NCBI GenBank assembly: GCA_018658465.1
Contig: JABHVE010000039.1
Coordinates: forward strand, 1 to 42,540
DNA from: Alphaproteobacteria bacterium
Lineage (GTDB): Bacteria; Pseudomonadota; Alphaproteobacteria; UBA2966; CAIVPW01
Direction of reading: 5' to 3'
DNA: 42,540 nucleotides
Part shown: one piece after another, positions 31,102 through 40,756 of the stretch
Layout: each line of letters starts with the position of its first letter
Position numbering within the stretch: the first letter of the stretch is position 1
Program-made: the position numbers and the translations under genes
The notes under the pieces: generated by a model
Seen by the model: only the letters and a program-made list of their open reading frames with translations
The model's database searches: none
Told to the model about the DNA's origin: nothing

Positions 31102-32569
31102 TGCCAGCCAAACCGGTGGTGCCACCATTTTGGTCGCCGATGACGACAAGGCAATACGCACCGTGGTCACCCAGGCCTTGGGCCGGGCCGGATACGAGGT
31201 GCGGGCCACATCAAACGCCGCCACCTTGTGGACGTGGGTGTCCGAAGGGGAGGGGGATCTGGTGGTCACCGATGTTGTGATGCCCGATGGCGACGGATTG
31301 GAGCTGTTGCCGCGCATCAAGCAAATCCGCCCGGAACTGCCCGTGGTGGTCATGAGCGCCCGCAACACCCTGCTGACGGCGGTCACCGCCACCCAAAAAG
31401 GGGCATACGACTATCTGCCAAAACCCTTTGATATCAATGCACTAACGTCGGTTGTTGAGTTGGCACTTCGGTCATTGGATGCCCCCGGGATCAGCCCCGG
31501 TCTGGGGGCGGGCGCCGATGAAGATGAAGCCATCCCCATCGTCGGCCGATCCGCCCCCATGCAGGAAATTTATCGCCTTGTGGCGCGCCTGACCGATACC
31601 GATCTGACGGTGTTGATTTCCGGGGAGTCCGGCACTGGCAAGGAGCTGGTGGCCAAGGCCTTGCACGAATTTGGCCGCCGTCGAGCGGGGCCGTTTGTGC
31701 CGTTGAATATGGCCGCAGTGCCCCGCGATCTGATTGAAGCCGAATTGTTCGGCCACGAAAAAGGGGCGTTCACCGGGGCCACGCAAAAAGGGGTGGGGCG
31801 TTTCCAACAGGCCCATCGGGGCACCCTGTTTTTGGATGAAATCGGTGACATGCCCCTGGAGGCTCAAACCCGGCTGTTGCGGGTGCTTCAGCAGGGCGAA
31901 TACACCACCGTTGGCGGACGAACCCCAATCAAGACGGATGTTCGCATTGTCACGGCCACAAATCGCAACCTCGGCCAAATGGTACGTCAGGGCCTGTTCC
32001 GCGAAGATTTGTTTTATCGGCTGAACGTGGTGCCGATCCGCATGCCGCCCCTGCGGGAACGGGCGGAGGATATTCCGGCCTTGGTGCGGCATTTTCTTAC
32101 AAATGCGGTGAACGAAGGGATGCCGGCAAAAGTATTGGATGCCGGTGCTTTGGACGCCCTCAAAGCCTATGCATGGCCGGGAAATGTGCGCGAATTGGAA
32201 AATATGATCCGCCGCCTGGCGGCTCTCCATGCCGGGGACGTTATCCGCAAAGAGACGGTCCAGGCCGATTTGGCGTCTTCGCCGCCACCGGCGATGGCCG
32301 CCGACGGCACCCATTCGTTGGGAGCGGCAGTGGAAGAAAGTTTGGCCCGGTACTTTGCCGCCCATCCCGACAGCCTGCCACCATCGGGGTTGTACGATCG
32401 GGTGTTGGCCGAGGTCGAGCGGCCGCTGATCTCCCTCTGCCTGACCGCAACCCGCGGCAACCAAATCCGCGCCGCTGAACTGCTTGGGCTGAACCGCAAC
32501 ACCCTGCGTAAGAAGATTCGCGAGCTGGAAATCCCGGTTGTGCGACGCGGCGCCGAACCCACCGCCTGA
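31091..32569 (+). CDS. ntrC: Nitrogen regulation response regulator NtrC (sigma-54 activator)
   Basis: Receiver [35 protein letters not shown]+ [16 protein letters not shown], intact GAFTGA ([14 protein letters not shown]); Fis-type HTH; start at MMTDASQ. Confidence 0.97.
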   Translation: MMTDASQTGGATILVADDDKAIRTVVTQALGRAGYEVRATSNAATLWTWVSEGEGDLVVTDVVMPDGDGLELLPRIKQIRPELPVVVMSARNTLLTAVTATQKGAYDYLPKPFDINALTSVVELALRSLDAPGISPGLGAGADEDEAIPIVGRSAPMQEIYRLVARLTDTDLTVLISGESGTGKELVAKALHEFGRRRAGPFVPLNMAAVPRDLIEAELFGHEKGAFTGATQKGVGRFQQAHRGTLFLDEIGDMPLEAQTRLLRVLQQGEYTTVGGRTPIKTDVRIVTATNRNLGQMVRQGLFREDLFYRLNVVPIRMPPLRERAEDIPALVRHFLTNAVNEGMPAKVLDAGALDALKAYAWPGNVRELENMIRRLAALHAGDVIRKETVQADLASSPPPAMAADGTHSLGAAVEESLARYFAAHPDSLPPSGLYDRVLAEVERPLISLCLTATRGNQIRAAELLGLNRNTLRKKIRELEIPVVRRGAEPTA

Positions 32570-32591
32570 GGGAAAATCTGACACGCACACT

Positions 32592-32620
32592 GTTACATTG
32601 TTGCAACAATGTGGTATACA
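32592..32620 (+). promoter_or_regulatory. Predicted promoter with embedded perfect 18-bp palindrome upstream of ntrY
   Basis: -35-like GTTACA (32592-32597), 17-nt spacer, -10 TATACA (32615-32620) with extended TGG; palindrome ACATTGTTGCAACAATGT at 32595-32612. Confidence 0.55.
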
Positions 32621-32697
32621 TGTGGCGTCTGGCATTTGTAAAAACTAGGCGGTTTTGGCGGGCGAGCGCGGCACGATCGCGCCACCCCTAGCAGACC

Positions 32698-34983
32698 ATG
32701 GCAACTGAATCACACTTTGAAGCGCCGCCGCGATCGCGAATCATGGGATGGGCGCGGGCACTGGACCTTGGTCGAAACCTGCCTGTCGGGTTGGCCATCG
32801 CTGCGTTTTTTTCCGGGGTCGCCACATACGCGGCCCTGACCGGGTCGTCGCCATTTGGTCCCGACCCGCAGACTGTCCAAACATTGCTGTTGGTGGATTT
32901 GGTGCTGGTGCTGCTGCTCGGCGTGGTGGTGTCCATCCGTCTGGTGCGGTTGTGGATCCAACGGCGCCGGGACATTGCAGGGGCCCGCCTGCATACTCGC
33001 ATCGTCGGTTTGTTCAGCCTGGTGGCGGTGGCCCCGGCAATCATTGTTGCTGTGTTCTCGGCGCTGTTCTTTAACTTCGGCATTGAATCCTGGTTCAGCG
33101 AGCGGGTTGGCACGGCTCTGGACGAATCTGTCGCAGTTGCCGACGCCTACCTGATCGAGCATCGCAACCAGGTCCGTGGCGAGGTTCTTTCCATGGCGGG
33201 CGAGCTCAATCGTCAAGCCGGTGAGATCCGCAATGATCCGGTGCGATTGCGGCAAATGCTGGCCACCGAAGCTGCCATTCACGACATCCCCGAGGCCATT
33301 GTGTTCCAGCGCGACGGCACAATCTTGGCGCGGGCGGGTCTGACATTTTCGATGGAATTTGATCTTCTGCGCGATATTCCCGCAAACCTTGATCGGGCCG
33401 CCCAGGGCGAAGTGGTGGTTTTGACGAAAGACGACGACGAACGGGTGCGCGCCTTAATCCGCTTGGATCGCTGGGTCGATACCTATTTGTACGTGGGCCG
33501 ACTGGTGGATGCTCAGGTGCTTGTGCACGCGGGTCAAACCCGAAGTGCCGTGGCGGAATATCAACGCCTGGAAGACGAACGATCCAGAATCCAGATCACC
33601 TTTGTTTTGATCTACATCGTGGTGGCGTTGCTTTTGCTTCTGGCCGCAGTCTGGGTGGGGTTGGTGTTTGCCTCGCGGTTGATCAATCCCGTCAGCACCT
33701 TGATCCGCGCGGCAGAAAAAGTCCGCGGGGGTGATTTGGGAGCCAGGGTGCCCGAAGGCCCGGCGGATGACGAGCTCGCCTCCCTCGGCCGCGCCTTCAA
33801 CCGCATGACCAGCCAGTTGGAAAGTCAGCGATCGGAATTGATGGAGGCTAATCAGCAGCTCAACACCCGGCGACGGTTCACCGAAGCGGTGCTGTCCGGG
33901 GTGTCGTCTGGGGTCATTGGATTGGATACCGATGGCAACATAAACCTGCCCAATCGTTCGGCCATCCAATTGTTGAATGTCAGCGCGGATAGTTTGATCG
34001 GTGAGCCGTTCTCACAGGCTGTGCCGGAAATGGCCCCCCTGCTGGCCGAAGCGCGGGAACGTCCCGGGCGCAAAGCCCAGGCCCAGGTCAACATGGTGCG
34101 GGGTGCCAGGCCCCACGTGTTGATGGTGCGGGTCACGGCCGATCGCAAAGACGATGCGATCACCGGATTTGTTGTGACCTTCGATGATGTGACCGAATTG
34201 GTGGCGGCGCAACGCAGTGCCGCTTGGTCCGATATCGCCCGGCGCATCGCCCACGAAATCAAGAATCCGTTGACGCCCATTCAGTTGTCAGCGGAGCGCC
34301 TGAAGCGCAAATACATGCACGAGATCGGGACGGACCCCGAGGTGTTTCGCCAGTGCACGGAAACCATCATTCGTCAGGTCTCCGACATTGGCCGAATGAT
34401 TGATGAATTCTCATCGTTCGCCCGCATGCCTGCGCCGGTGTTTCATATGGCGGATTTGGTCGAGGTCGCGCGCCAGGGCTTGTTCCTGCAACAGGTCGCC
34501 CACCCCGGCGTTGAATACACCACCGAATTCCCAGCCGATGCGGTCGATGTCTATTGCGATTCGCGCCAAGTCGCCCAGGTGCTGACCAATCTATTGCTTA
34601 ATGCCGCAGAGGCGATTTCTGGTCGCGACAAACCGGACGATGGCAGCGAGCTACCGTCGGGCAAAATTATTCTGCGGGTCACAGCCGGGGCGGACGAAGC
34701 GATGCTTGAGGTGTTGGATAATGGTCGCGGCTTGCCGGAAGAGGATCGCAACCGCTTGACCGAGCCATATGTGTCCACCCGGCTGAAAGGCACCGGCCTT
34801 GGCTTGGCCATCGTTGCCAAGGTCATGGAAGATCACAAAGGCACCATTTCCATCGAAGATCGCGCGGAAGGCGGCGCCTGCGTGCGCTTGGTTTTCCCCC
34901 GTGGCGATCACGACGAAATTGATCCGGACGGGGACTCCGCGTCATCCACACCCCCAATTGATGTGCCGGCCTATGGCACATGA
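32698..34983 (+). CDS. ntrY: Nitrogen-responsive sensor histidine kinase NtrY
   Basis: 761 aa; N-terminal TM helices, HAMP, PAS, H-box DIARRIAHEIKNPLTPIQLSAERLKRKY, LLLNAAEAI, GTGLGLAIV. Confidence 0.97.
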   Translation: MATESHFEAPPRSRIMGWARALDLGRNLPVGLAIAAFFSGVATYAALTGSSPFGPDPQTVQTLLLVDLVLVLLLGVVVSIRLVRLWIQRRRDIAGARLHTRIVGLFSLVAVAPAIIVAVFSALFFNFGIESWFSERVGTALDESVAVADAYLIEHRNQVRGEVLSMAGELNRQAGEIRNDPVRLRQMLATEAAIHDIPEAIVFQRDGTILARAGLTFSMEFDLLRDIPANLDRAAQGEVVVLTKDDDERVRALIRLDRWVDTYLYVGRLVDAQVLVHAGQTRSAVAEYQRLEDERSRIQITFVLIYIVVALLLLLAAVWVGLVFASRLINPVSTLIRAAEKVRGGDLGARVPEGPADDELASLGRAFNRMTSQLESQRSELMEANQQLNTRRRFTEAVLSGVSSGVIGLDTDGNINLPNRSAIQLLNVSADSLIGEPFSQAVPEMAPLLAEARERPGRKAQAQVNMVRGARPHVLMVRVTADRKDDAITGFVVTFDDVTELVAAQRSAAWSDIARRIAHEIKNPLTPIQLSAERLKRKYMHEIGTDPEVFRQCTETIIRQVSDIGRMIDEFSSFARMPAPVFHMADLVEVARQGLFLQQVAHPGVEYTTEFPADAVDVYCDSRQVAQVLTNLLLNAAEAISGRDKPDDGSELPSGKIILRVTAGADEAMLEVLDNGRGLPEEDRNRLTEPYVSTRLKGTGLGLAIVAKVMEDHKGTISIEDRAEGGACVRLVFPRGDHDEIDPDGDSASSTPPIDVPAYGT

Positions 34984-36373
34984 CATTCTGATCGTTGATG
35001 ACGAGTCGGACATCTGCGATTTGGTGTCCGGCATCCTCGGCGACGAAGGGTATGAAACCCGCGTGGCCACCACCAGCGGTGCGGCCATGGCGGAAATTCA
35101 GTCCCGCTTCCCGTCCTTGTTGATTTTGGATATTTGGCTCCAAGGTAGTGATATCGATGGATTGGCTCTGTTGGACCGTGTGCTCGCGGATGATCCGGAC
35201 CTGCCCGTGATTATGATCAGCGGCCACGGAAACATCGAAACCGCAGTGGCGGCGATCAAGGCCGGTGCCTATGACTTCATCGAAAAGCCTTTTAAGGCCG
35301 ATCGCCTTTTAACAATGATTCAGCGGGCCGTCGAATCTTCGAAACTGCGCCGGGAAAATCGCGAAATGCGGTTGCGCGGCAGTCCGGAAACCGAATTGAT
35401 CGGATCGTCCCCGGCGATCAACGCGTTGCGGGCGGCCGTGGAAAAAGTGGCGCCGACGGGGTCCCGCGTGCTGATCAGCGGAGCACCGGGATCGGGCAAG
35501 GAAGTCGTGGCGCGCATGCTCCACGCAATGTCACGGCAGGCGGAAGGCCCCATGGTGGTGGTCAATGCGGCGGCCATGGCCCCCGATCGCATGGAGGTCG
35601 AATTGTTCGGCACCGAAAAAGGGGCGTCGGACTCCGCCGATGGACGCAAACTTGGAACCTTCGAGCAAGCCCACGGCGGAACACTGTTTTTGGATAATGT
35701 TGCCGACATGCCCCTGGAAACCCAGGCAAAAATCTTGCGGGTTCTGCAGGATCAAAATTTTGAAAGGGTAGGGGGGTCGACAAAGATCCAGGTGGATGTA
35801 CGGGTCATCAGCGCTTCGTCCCGGGATTTGTCGGAGGAAATATCCGACGGCCGGTTCCGCGAAGATTTGTATCACCGCCTAAATGTCGTGCCGGTGCGGG
35901 TTCCGGCCTTGCGAGAGCGCCGAGAGGACATTCCGCAATTGGCCCATTATTTCAGCCGTCGCACGGCCGAAGCCACAGGACTGCCACCGCGCAGGATCGA
36001 CGAAGACGCTCTGGCGGTATTGCAGGCCTATGACTGGCCGGGCAATGTGCGCGAACTGCGTAATCTTATCGAACGGATCATGATTTTGGCCCCAGGAGAC
36101 GCGGACGGAATTCGCGCGTCGATGCTGCCACCGGAACTTGGAGCCGGAACAATTGCTACTGTGCGCCCAGCGGGGGGTGAAGACATTATGGCCTTGGCGT
36201 TGCGGGAAGCGCGCGAGGTGTTTGAAAGGGAATATCTAACCGCTCAAATCACCAGGTTTGGCGGCAACGTTTCACGCACCGCCTCGTTTGTTGGTATGGA
36301 ACGGTCGGCGCTTCATCGGAAACTAAAAGCCCTGGGCGTCAACAACGACCGCGGCACCGGACTAATTTCTTAG
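34973..36373 (+). CDS. ntrX: Nitrogen assimilation response regulator NtrX
   Basis: MAHDILIVDDESDICDLVSGIL receiver; AAA+ GAPGSGKEVVARMLH; Fis-type HTH; start overlaps ntrY end; GAFTGA loop not conserved (GASDSA). Confidence 0.96.
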   Translation: MAHDILIVDDESDICDLVSGILGDEGYETRVATTSGAAMAEIQSRFPSLLILDIWLQGSDIDGLALLDRVLADDPDLPVIMISGHGNIETAVAAIKAGAYDFIEKPFKADRLLTMIQRAVESSKLRRENREMRLRGSPETELIGSSPAINALRAAVEKVAPTGSRVLISGAPGSGKEVVARMLHAMSRQAEGPMVVVNAAAMAPDRMEVELFGTEKGASDSADGRKLGTFEQAHGGTLFLDNVADMPLETQAKILRVLQDQNFERVGGSTKIQVDVRVISASSRDLSEEISDGRFREDLYHRLNVVPVRVPALRERREDIPQLAHYFSRRTAEATGLPPRRIDEDALAVLQAYDWPGNVRELRNLIERIMILAPGDADGIRASMLPPELGAGTIATVRPAGGEDIMALALREAREVFEREYLTAQITRFGGNVSRTASFVGMERSALHRKLKALGVNNDRGTGLIS

Positions 36374-36382
36374 AGAGCATCC

Positions 36383-37759
36383 ATGAAAGTAATTGTCTGC
36401 GGTGCGGGCCAAGTCGGCTTCAACATCGCCAAACAACTGGCTGCTGAACACAACGATGTGACGGTAATCGACCAGTCACGTGAATTGGTCAAACGGGTCA
36501 ACGACCAACTGGATGTGAAATCCATTGTTGGCCACGCGGCCCGGCCAAATGTTTTGAGCCAGGCCGGGGCGAACGAGGCCGACATGATTGTCGCCGTCAC
36601 CCAGATCGATGAAATCAACATGATGGTGTGCCAAGTGGCGCACTCGTTGTTCAATGTGTCCACGCGAATCGCCCGGGTGCGGTCCCAGGAATATTTACGC
36701 CCGGAATGGAGTAATTTATTTTCCCGCGATCACATGCCCATCGATGTGGTCATTTCCCCCGAGGTCGAAATCGCCAGGGCCGTGACCCGGCGCCTTCGTG
36801 CCCCCGGCGCAATCAATATGATCCCATTTGCCAATGACTCGGTTCGGGTGATGGGCTTGTTGATCGATGAAGGCTGCCCGGTGATTGACACACCATTGCG
36901 CCAGCTCACTGAACTGTTTCCAGGACTGCAAATTCGGATCATGGGGATCATCCGCAAAGACAAAATTCGCGTGCCCCATGGGGACGAAGAAATCAGCGTT
37001 GGTGACGAAGTGTATTTCGCGGTCGAAACCGGGCACATGGCCCGGGCGATGGCAGCGTTCGGCCACGAAGAGAAAGAAGCCCATCGGGTTATCATTTTGG
37101 GCGGCGGCAGCGTTGGCTTGTTCTTGGCGGAGCAAATCGAGCGGGACCACCCCGGCGTTTCTTTGAAAATAATCGAATCCGAAGAAGAGCGGGCCCGCGT
37201 TCTGGCGGAACATGTCAGCCGATCGGTGGTGTTGCACGGCAATGCCTTGGACAGCGATCTACTGGAAGAAGCCAACGCCCGGTCGGCAGAAACAGTGGTG
37301 GCGGTCACCGACGACGATGAGGTGAATATTCTGGCCTCTCTGCTGGCGAAACGTCAGGGGTGCCGTCGAGCGATCACGCTCATTAATGACCCGGCATACG
37401 GTGCGCTGATTACTTCGTTAGGCATCGACGTGGTGGTGGATCCCCGGGCCATCACGGTTTCCAGCATTTTGCAATACGTGCGCCGGGGCCGCATCCGCAG
37501 CGTCCACAGCCTGCGGGATGGCATGGCGGAGTTGATCGAAGGCGATGCCCTGGAAACCTCGTCCCTGGTGGGTGCCCCGTTGCGCGAGGTCAAAGTCCCC
37601 GAAGGCATCGTTGTCGGCGCCATCGTCCGAGGAGAAGAGGTGATCATTCCCCGAGGGTCCACGGTGATCGAAGCCGACGACCGGGTGATTTTGTTTTCCT
37701 CAGCGAAAGTCATCAAAAGCGCCGAAAAAATGTTTTCGGTCCGTCTCGATTTCTTTTGA
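36383..37759 (+). CDS. trkA: Trk system potassium transporter TrkA
   Basis: 458 aa; two RCK-N units (KVIVCGAGQVGFNIAKQL; RVIILGGGSVGLFLAEQIE). Confidence 0.97.
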   Translation: MKVIVCGAGQVGFNIAKQLAAEHNDVTVIDQSRELVKRVNDQLDVKSIVGHAARPNVLSQAGANEADMIVAVTQIDEINMMVCQVAHSLFNVSTRIARVRSQEYLRPEWSNLFSRDHMPIDVVISPEVEIARAVTRRLRAPGAINMIPFANDSVRVMGLLIDEGCPVIDTPLRQLTELFPGLQIRIMGIIRKDKIRVPHGDEEISVGDEVYFAVETGHMARAMAAFGHEEKEAHRVIILGGGSVGLFLAEQIERDHPGVSLKIIESEEERARVLAEHVSRSVVLHGNALDSDLLEEANARSAETVVAVTDDDEVNILASLLAKRQGCRRAITLINDPAYGALITSLGIDVVVDPRAITVSSILQYVRRGRIRSVHSLRDGMAELIEGDALETSSLVGAPLREVKVPEGIVVGAIVRGEEVIIPRGSTVIEADDRVILFSSAKVIKSAEKMFSVRLDFF

Positions 37760-37784
37760 GAAACCTCCCGTAGGATAGCTCGGA

Positions 37785-39245
37785 ATGTCCTTCGCCAGCG
37801 CGTTTTCCATATTGGGATGGAGCCTCGCCATTTTGGGCGGCGCAATGTTGGGGCCGGCTGCCGTTGGCTTTTCTATGGACGAAAACGTTTCCGGCCTGGC
37901 CTTTTTGCTGTCTGCCGCCCCCACGATTTTTGTCGGTGGGGGATTGGTTTTTGCCACCCGCGGCCCGCGATCCCACACCGCCCGACGTGAAAGTTTCGTT
38001 TCCGTGGCACTGATCGCCGTGGTCGTCCCGGTGTTCGCAGGAATTCCGTTGCTGGGATCCGGTGCCATCGGTGGTGCACAGAACGCTTATTTCGAAGCGG
38101 TTTCCGGTTTGACCACGACTGGTGCAACGGTCATCAGCGATTTGGAGTCTGTTGATCGGGCGGTGGTGCTCTGGCGATCCTTGCTTCAATGGTTGGGGGG
38201 CTTGGGCGCGGTGGTGCTGGCTATTGTTCATTTCGCCCCACGCGGTGTCGGCGGAATGCAGCTGTACGCCAGCCCATTGGTTCACGGGGAACAAGACCCA
38301 TTGGGGGAACGATTTCGCCATGCGGGGGTATCCTTCGCCGGGGCCTATGCGATCTTGACTGGGGCTTGCATTCTTGCCCTCTGGCTCAATGGCCTAGGAT
38401 TTTTCGACGGAATCGTTTTAGCCCTGTCCACCCTCTCTACTGGCGGATTTTCACCCTATAACAACTCCCTCGATGGCCTGAACAATCGGACTGCCGAAGC
38501 AGTGATTTTGGTGTTCATGATTTTGGGCGCCACCAATTTGGCCCTGCATTGGCAAGCGCTTCGGGGTCGGGGATTCAAAGGCTACCGAAAAGACCCAGAA
38601 TTTTCCTTGATCCTGGTCCTAATGATCGGGGCGGGGGGTGTCCTTGCCCTGGCGCTGTATTTGGGCGCAGGTACCGACCTGCTGGACGCCATTTGGCTGG
38701 GGCTTTTCCATGCGGTTTCGGCGCTCTCCACTACGGGGTTCGTGACGGGCCAGGGCCAAGGCGTTTCATGGCCAGTGTTTGCACCAATGTTGCTTGTGCT
38801 TTTGATGCTGGTCGGCGGATCCACCGGATCTTCAGCGGGCGGACTAAAAGTCATGCGCGCAGTGTTGCTAATAGACTTGGTTCGCCGCGAGTTCGATCGC
38901 CTGGCCCATCCCCATGTGGTCGTGCGCATTCGCTACGGCGGCATCGGCGTGGAAGAAGCCGCCCTGCGGGGTATTTGGGCGGTATTCATCGCCATGATGT
39001 TCACCTTTGGTGTGCTCACAGTGGCGGTGGCGTTCTCCGGCGTCGATTTCCAATCTGCCGCGCACCTCGCCGTTTCCGCCGTCACCAGCACCGCACCCAT
39101 GCTGGGGTCGATGGTTGATCAGGGGGTCGTCGTCGGCGATTTGAATGGTGTTGCCAAAGGGGCGCTGGCGGTCGGCATGATCTTGGGCCGCCTTGAGTTC
39201 CTCAGCGTATTAGTTCTTCTTAGCCCAGTGTTCTGGCGGCGCTAG
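37785..39245 (+). CDS. trkH: Trk/Ktr-type potassium uptake protein TrkH
   Basis: 486 aa multi-TM; FEAVSGLTTTGATV, STLSTGGFSPYN, ALSTTGFVTGQ, GGSTGSSAGGLKVMR selectivity-filter-like motifs. Confidence 0.95.
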   Translation: MSFASAFSILGWSLAILGGAMLGPAAVGFSMDENVSGLAFLLSAAPTIFVGGGLVFATRGPRSHTARRESFVSVALIAVVVPVFAGIPLLGSGAIGGAQNAYFEAVSGLTTTGATVISDLESVDRAVVLWRSLLQWLGGLGAVVLAIVHFAPRGVGGMQLYASPLVHGEQDPLGERFRHAGVSFAGAYAILTGACILALWLNGLGFFDGIVLALSTLSTGGFSPYNNSLDGLNNRTAEAVILVFMILGATNLALHWQALRGRGFKGYRKDPEFSLILVLMIGAGGVLALALYLGAGTDLLDAIWLGLFHAVSALSTTGFVTGQGQGVSWPVFAPMLLVLLMLVGGSTGSSAGGLKVMRAVLLIDLVRREFDRLAHPHVVVRIRYGGIGVEEAALRGIWAVFIAMMFTFGVLTVAVAFSGVDFQSAAHLAVSAVTSTAPMLGSMVDQGVVVGDLNGVAKGALAVGMILGRLEFLSVLVLLSPVFWRR

Positions 39246-39372
39246 AGTGCAGATCGTGGCGAAGCAACCTGAATCTGAACGGAGACCAAGAGTGCAGATC
39301 GTGGCGAAGCAACGTGAATCTGAACGGAGACCAAGAGTGCAGATCGTGGCGAAGCAACGTGAATCTGAACGG
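39246..39372. repeat. 45-bp intergenic tandem repeat, about 2.8 copies
   Basis: AGTGCAGATCGTGGCGAAGCAACSTGAATCTGAACGGAGACCAAG at 39246-39290, 39291-39335 and 39336-39372 (truncated); one C/G difference in copy 1. Confidence 0.97.
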
Positions 39373-39380
39373 TAAACAAT

Positions 39381-40232
39381 ATGTCGCGCATTGCCTACGT
39401 AAACGGCCAATACGTTTCCCATCGCATGGCCGGGGTTCACATCGAAGACCGGGGATATCAATTCGCGGATGGGGTGTACGAGGTCATCGCCGTGCGTGAT
39501 GGCGAACTGGTCGACCTTGACCCACATTTTGATCGCCTCGATCGTTCTCTCGATGCGCTGGAAATTGCCCAGCCGATGACCCGTGGTGCGTTAGGCGTCG
39601 TCATCGACCAAACCGTGCGCCGTAATCGGGTCCGCGACGGCATTGTGTATTTGCAGGTCACACGGGGGGTTGCGCCCCGGTCCCACCCGTTCCCGCCTGA
39701 TCCAGAATCAGCTCTGGTGATCACCGCCCGCGCAATGGCACCGCCGTCGGCCGCTATCATTGAACATGGCGTTCGCGTGGTGACCATGGCGGACATTCGA
39801 TGGGGCCGCTGCGATATTAAATCGATTGCGCTGTTACCCAATATTCTGGCCAAACAAAACGCTGTTGAGTCCGATGCCTATGAGGCATGGCTGATTGATG
39901 AAAACGGAATTGTCACCGAGGGCAGCTCGAGCAACGCCTGGATCGTGAATGCCGACGGCGCGCTGATGACCCGGGATCTCAGCAAGTCGATTTTGGGTGG
40001 CATCACCCGTTCCGCGGTCCTGGATGCCTGTGCGGAGGACGGAATCGAAGTGTTGCAAAACGGCTTCTCCCTTGCCCAGGCACTAAATGCTCGGGAAGCG
40101 ATGGTCACATCAACCACGTCTTTCGTTGTCCCGGTGGTTGATATTGATGGATCCCAGGTGGGGGATGGTCGGCCGGGGCCGGTATTCCAGCGCCTCCGGG
40201 CCCTTTATATGGCCCATCTCAACCCCCGGTAA
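39381..40232 (+). CDS. Class IV PLP-dependent aminotransferase (D-amino-acid transaminase-like)
   Basis: 283 aa; MSRIAYVNGQYVSHRMAGVHIEDRGYQFADGVYEVI, IKSIALLPNILAKQ, GIVTEGSSSNAWIV motifs; sits between trkH and hfq. Confidence 0.9.
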   Translation: MSRIAYVNGQYVSHRMAGVHIEDRGYQFADGVYEVIAVRDGELVDLDPHFDRLDRSLDALEIAQPMTRGALGVVIDQTVRRNRVRDGIVYLQVTRGVAPRSHPFPPDPESALVITARAMAPPSAAIIEHGVRVVTMADIRWGRCDIKSIALLPNILAKQNAVESDAYEAWLIDENGIVTEGSSSNAWIVNADGALMTRDLSKSILGGITRSAVLDACAEDGIEVLQNGFSLAQALNAREAMVTSTTSFVVPVVDIDGSQVGDGRPGPVFQRLRALYMAHLNPR

Positions 40233-40374
40233 AATTTTCGGCATCTGCCACTAACAATTGGCAAAAATTGCGCTAAATAATGAAAGGACTGGTGAGACGT
40301 TTTATCGTCTCTGAGGGGCGCCAGGTTCCCGCATGGGGAGCACAAAGCTCCAAATAAAAAGAAGAGGAAAACAA

Positions 40375-40641
40375 ATGGCCGACAAGGCACAAAACCTTCA
40401 AGACGTGTTTCTAAACAATGTCCGCAAATTGAAAATTCCGGTCACCGTATTTCTGGTGAACGGTGTGAAATTGCAGGGCATAATTACCTGGTTCGATAAC
40501 TTTTCGCTTTTGCTGCGTCGCGACGGGCATTCCCAATTGGTCTATAAGCATGCGATCTCTACCGTAATGCCTGCTCAGGCGATCCAATTGTTCGAAGGCG
40601 AAGGCGAAGGCGAGGACGAGGCTGAACCAGAAGACGCGTAG
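40375..40641 (+). CDS. hfq: RNA chaperone Hfq
   Basis: 88 aa; [58 protein letters not shown] (Sm1/Sm2), acidic C-terminus. Confidence 0.98.
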   Translation: MADKAQNLQDVFLNNVRKLKIPVTVFLVNGVKLQGIITWFDNFSLLLRRDGHSQLVYKHAISTVMPAQAIQLFEGEGEGEDEAEPEDA

Positions 40642-40756
40642 TCAGCCCCGACCGGTTGATGATGACCGGCCCCGGGCGGCAATAGTTCATCCATATGGGA
40701 CCCGAGGCCAGAACGTTGGTTCTGGCCGGGGTGTTGAACAGGACCTGGCGGAAGCT

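Noticed and set aside
39210-39527. Minus-strand ORF with LGLRSDSRCFATICT repeats
   Set aside because: It only mirrors the 45-bp tandem repeat and runs into the antisense of trkH and the aminotransferase; no start signals or homology. The plus-strand short frame is reported instead.
40252-40272. Possible sigma-54 promoter (TTGGCAAAAATTGCGC) upstream of hfq
   Set aside because: GG and GC are 10 nt apart, but the bases before the GC do not match the TTGC -12 element; the TTGC that is present has the wrong spacing.
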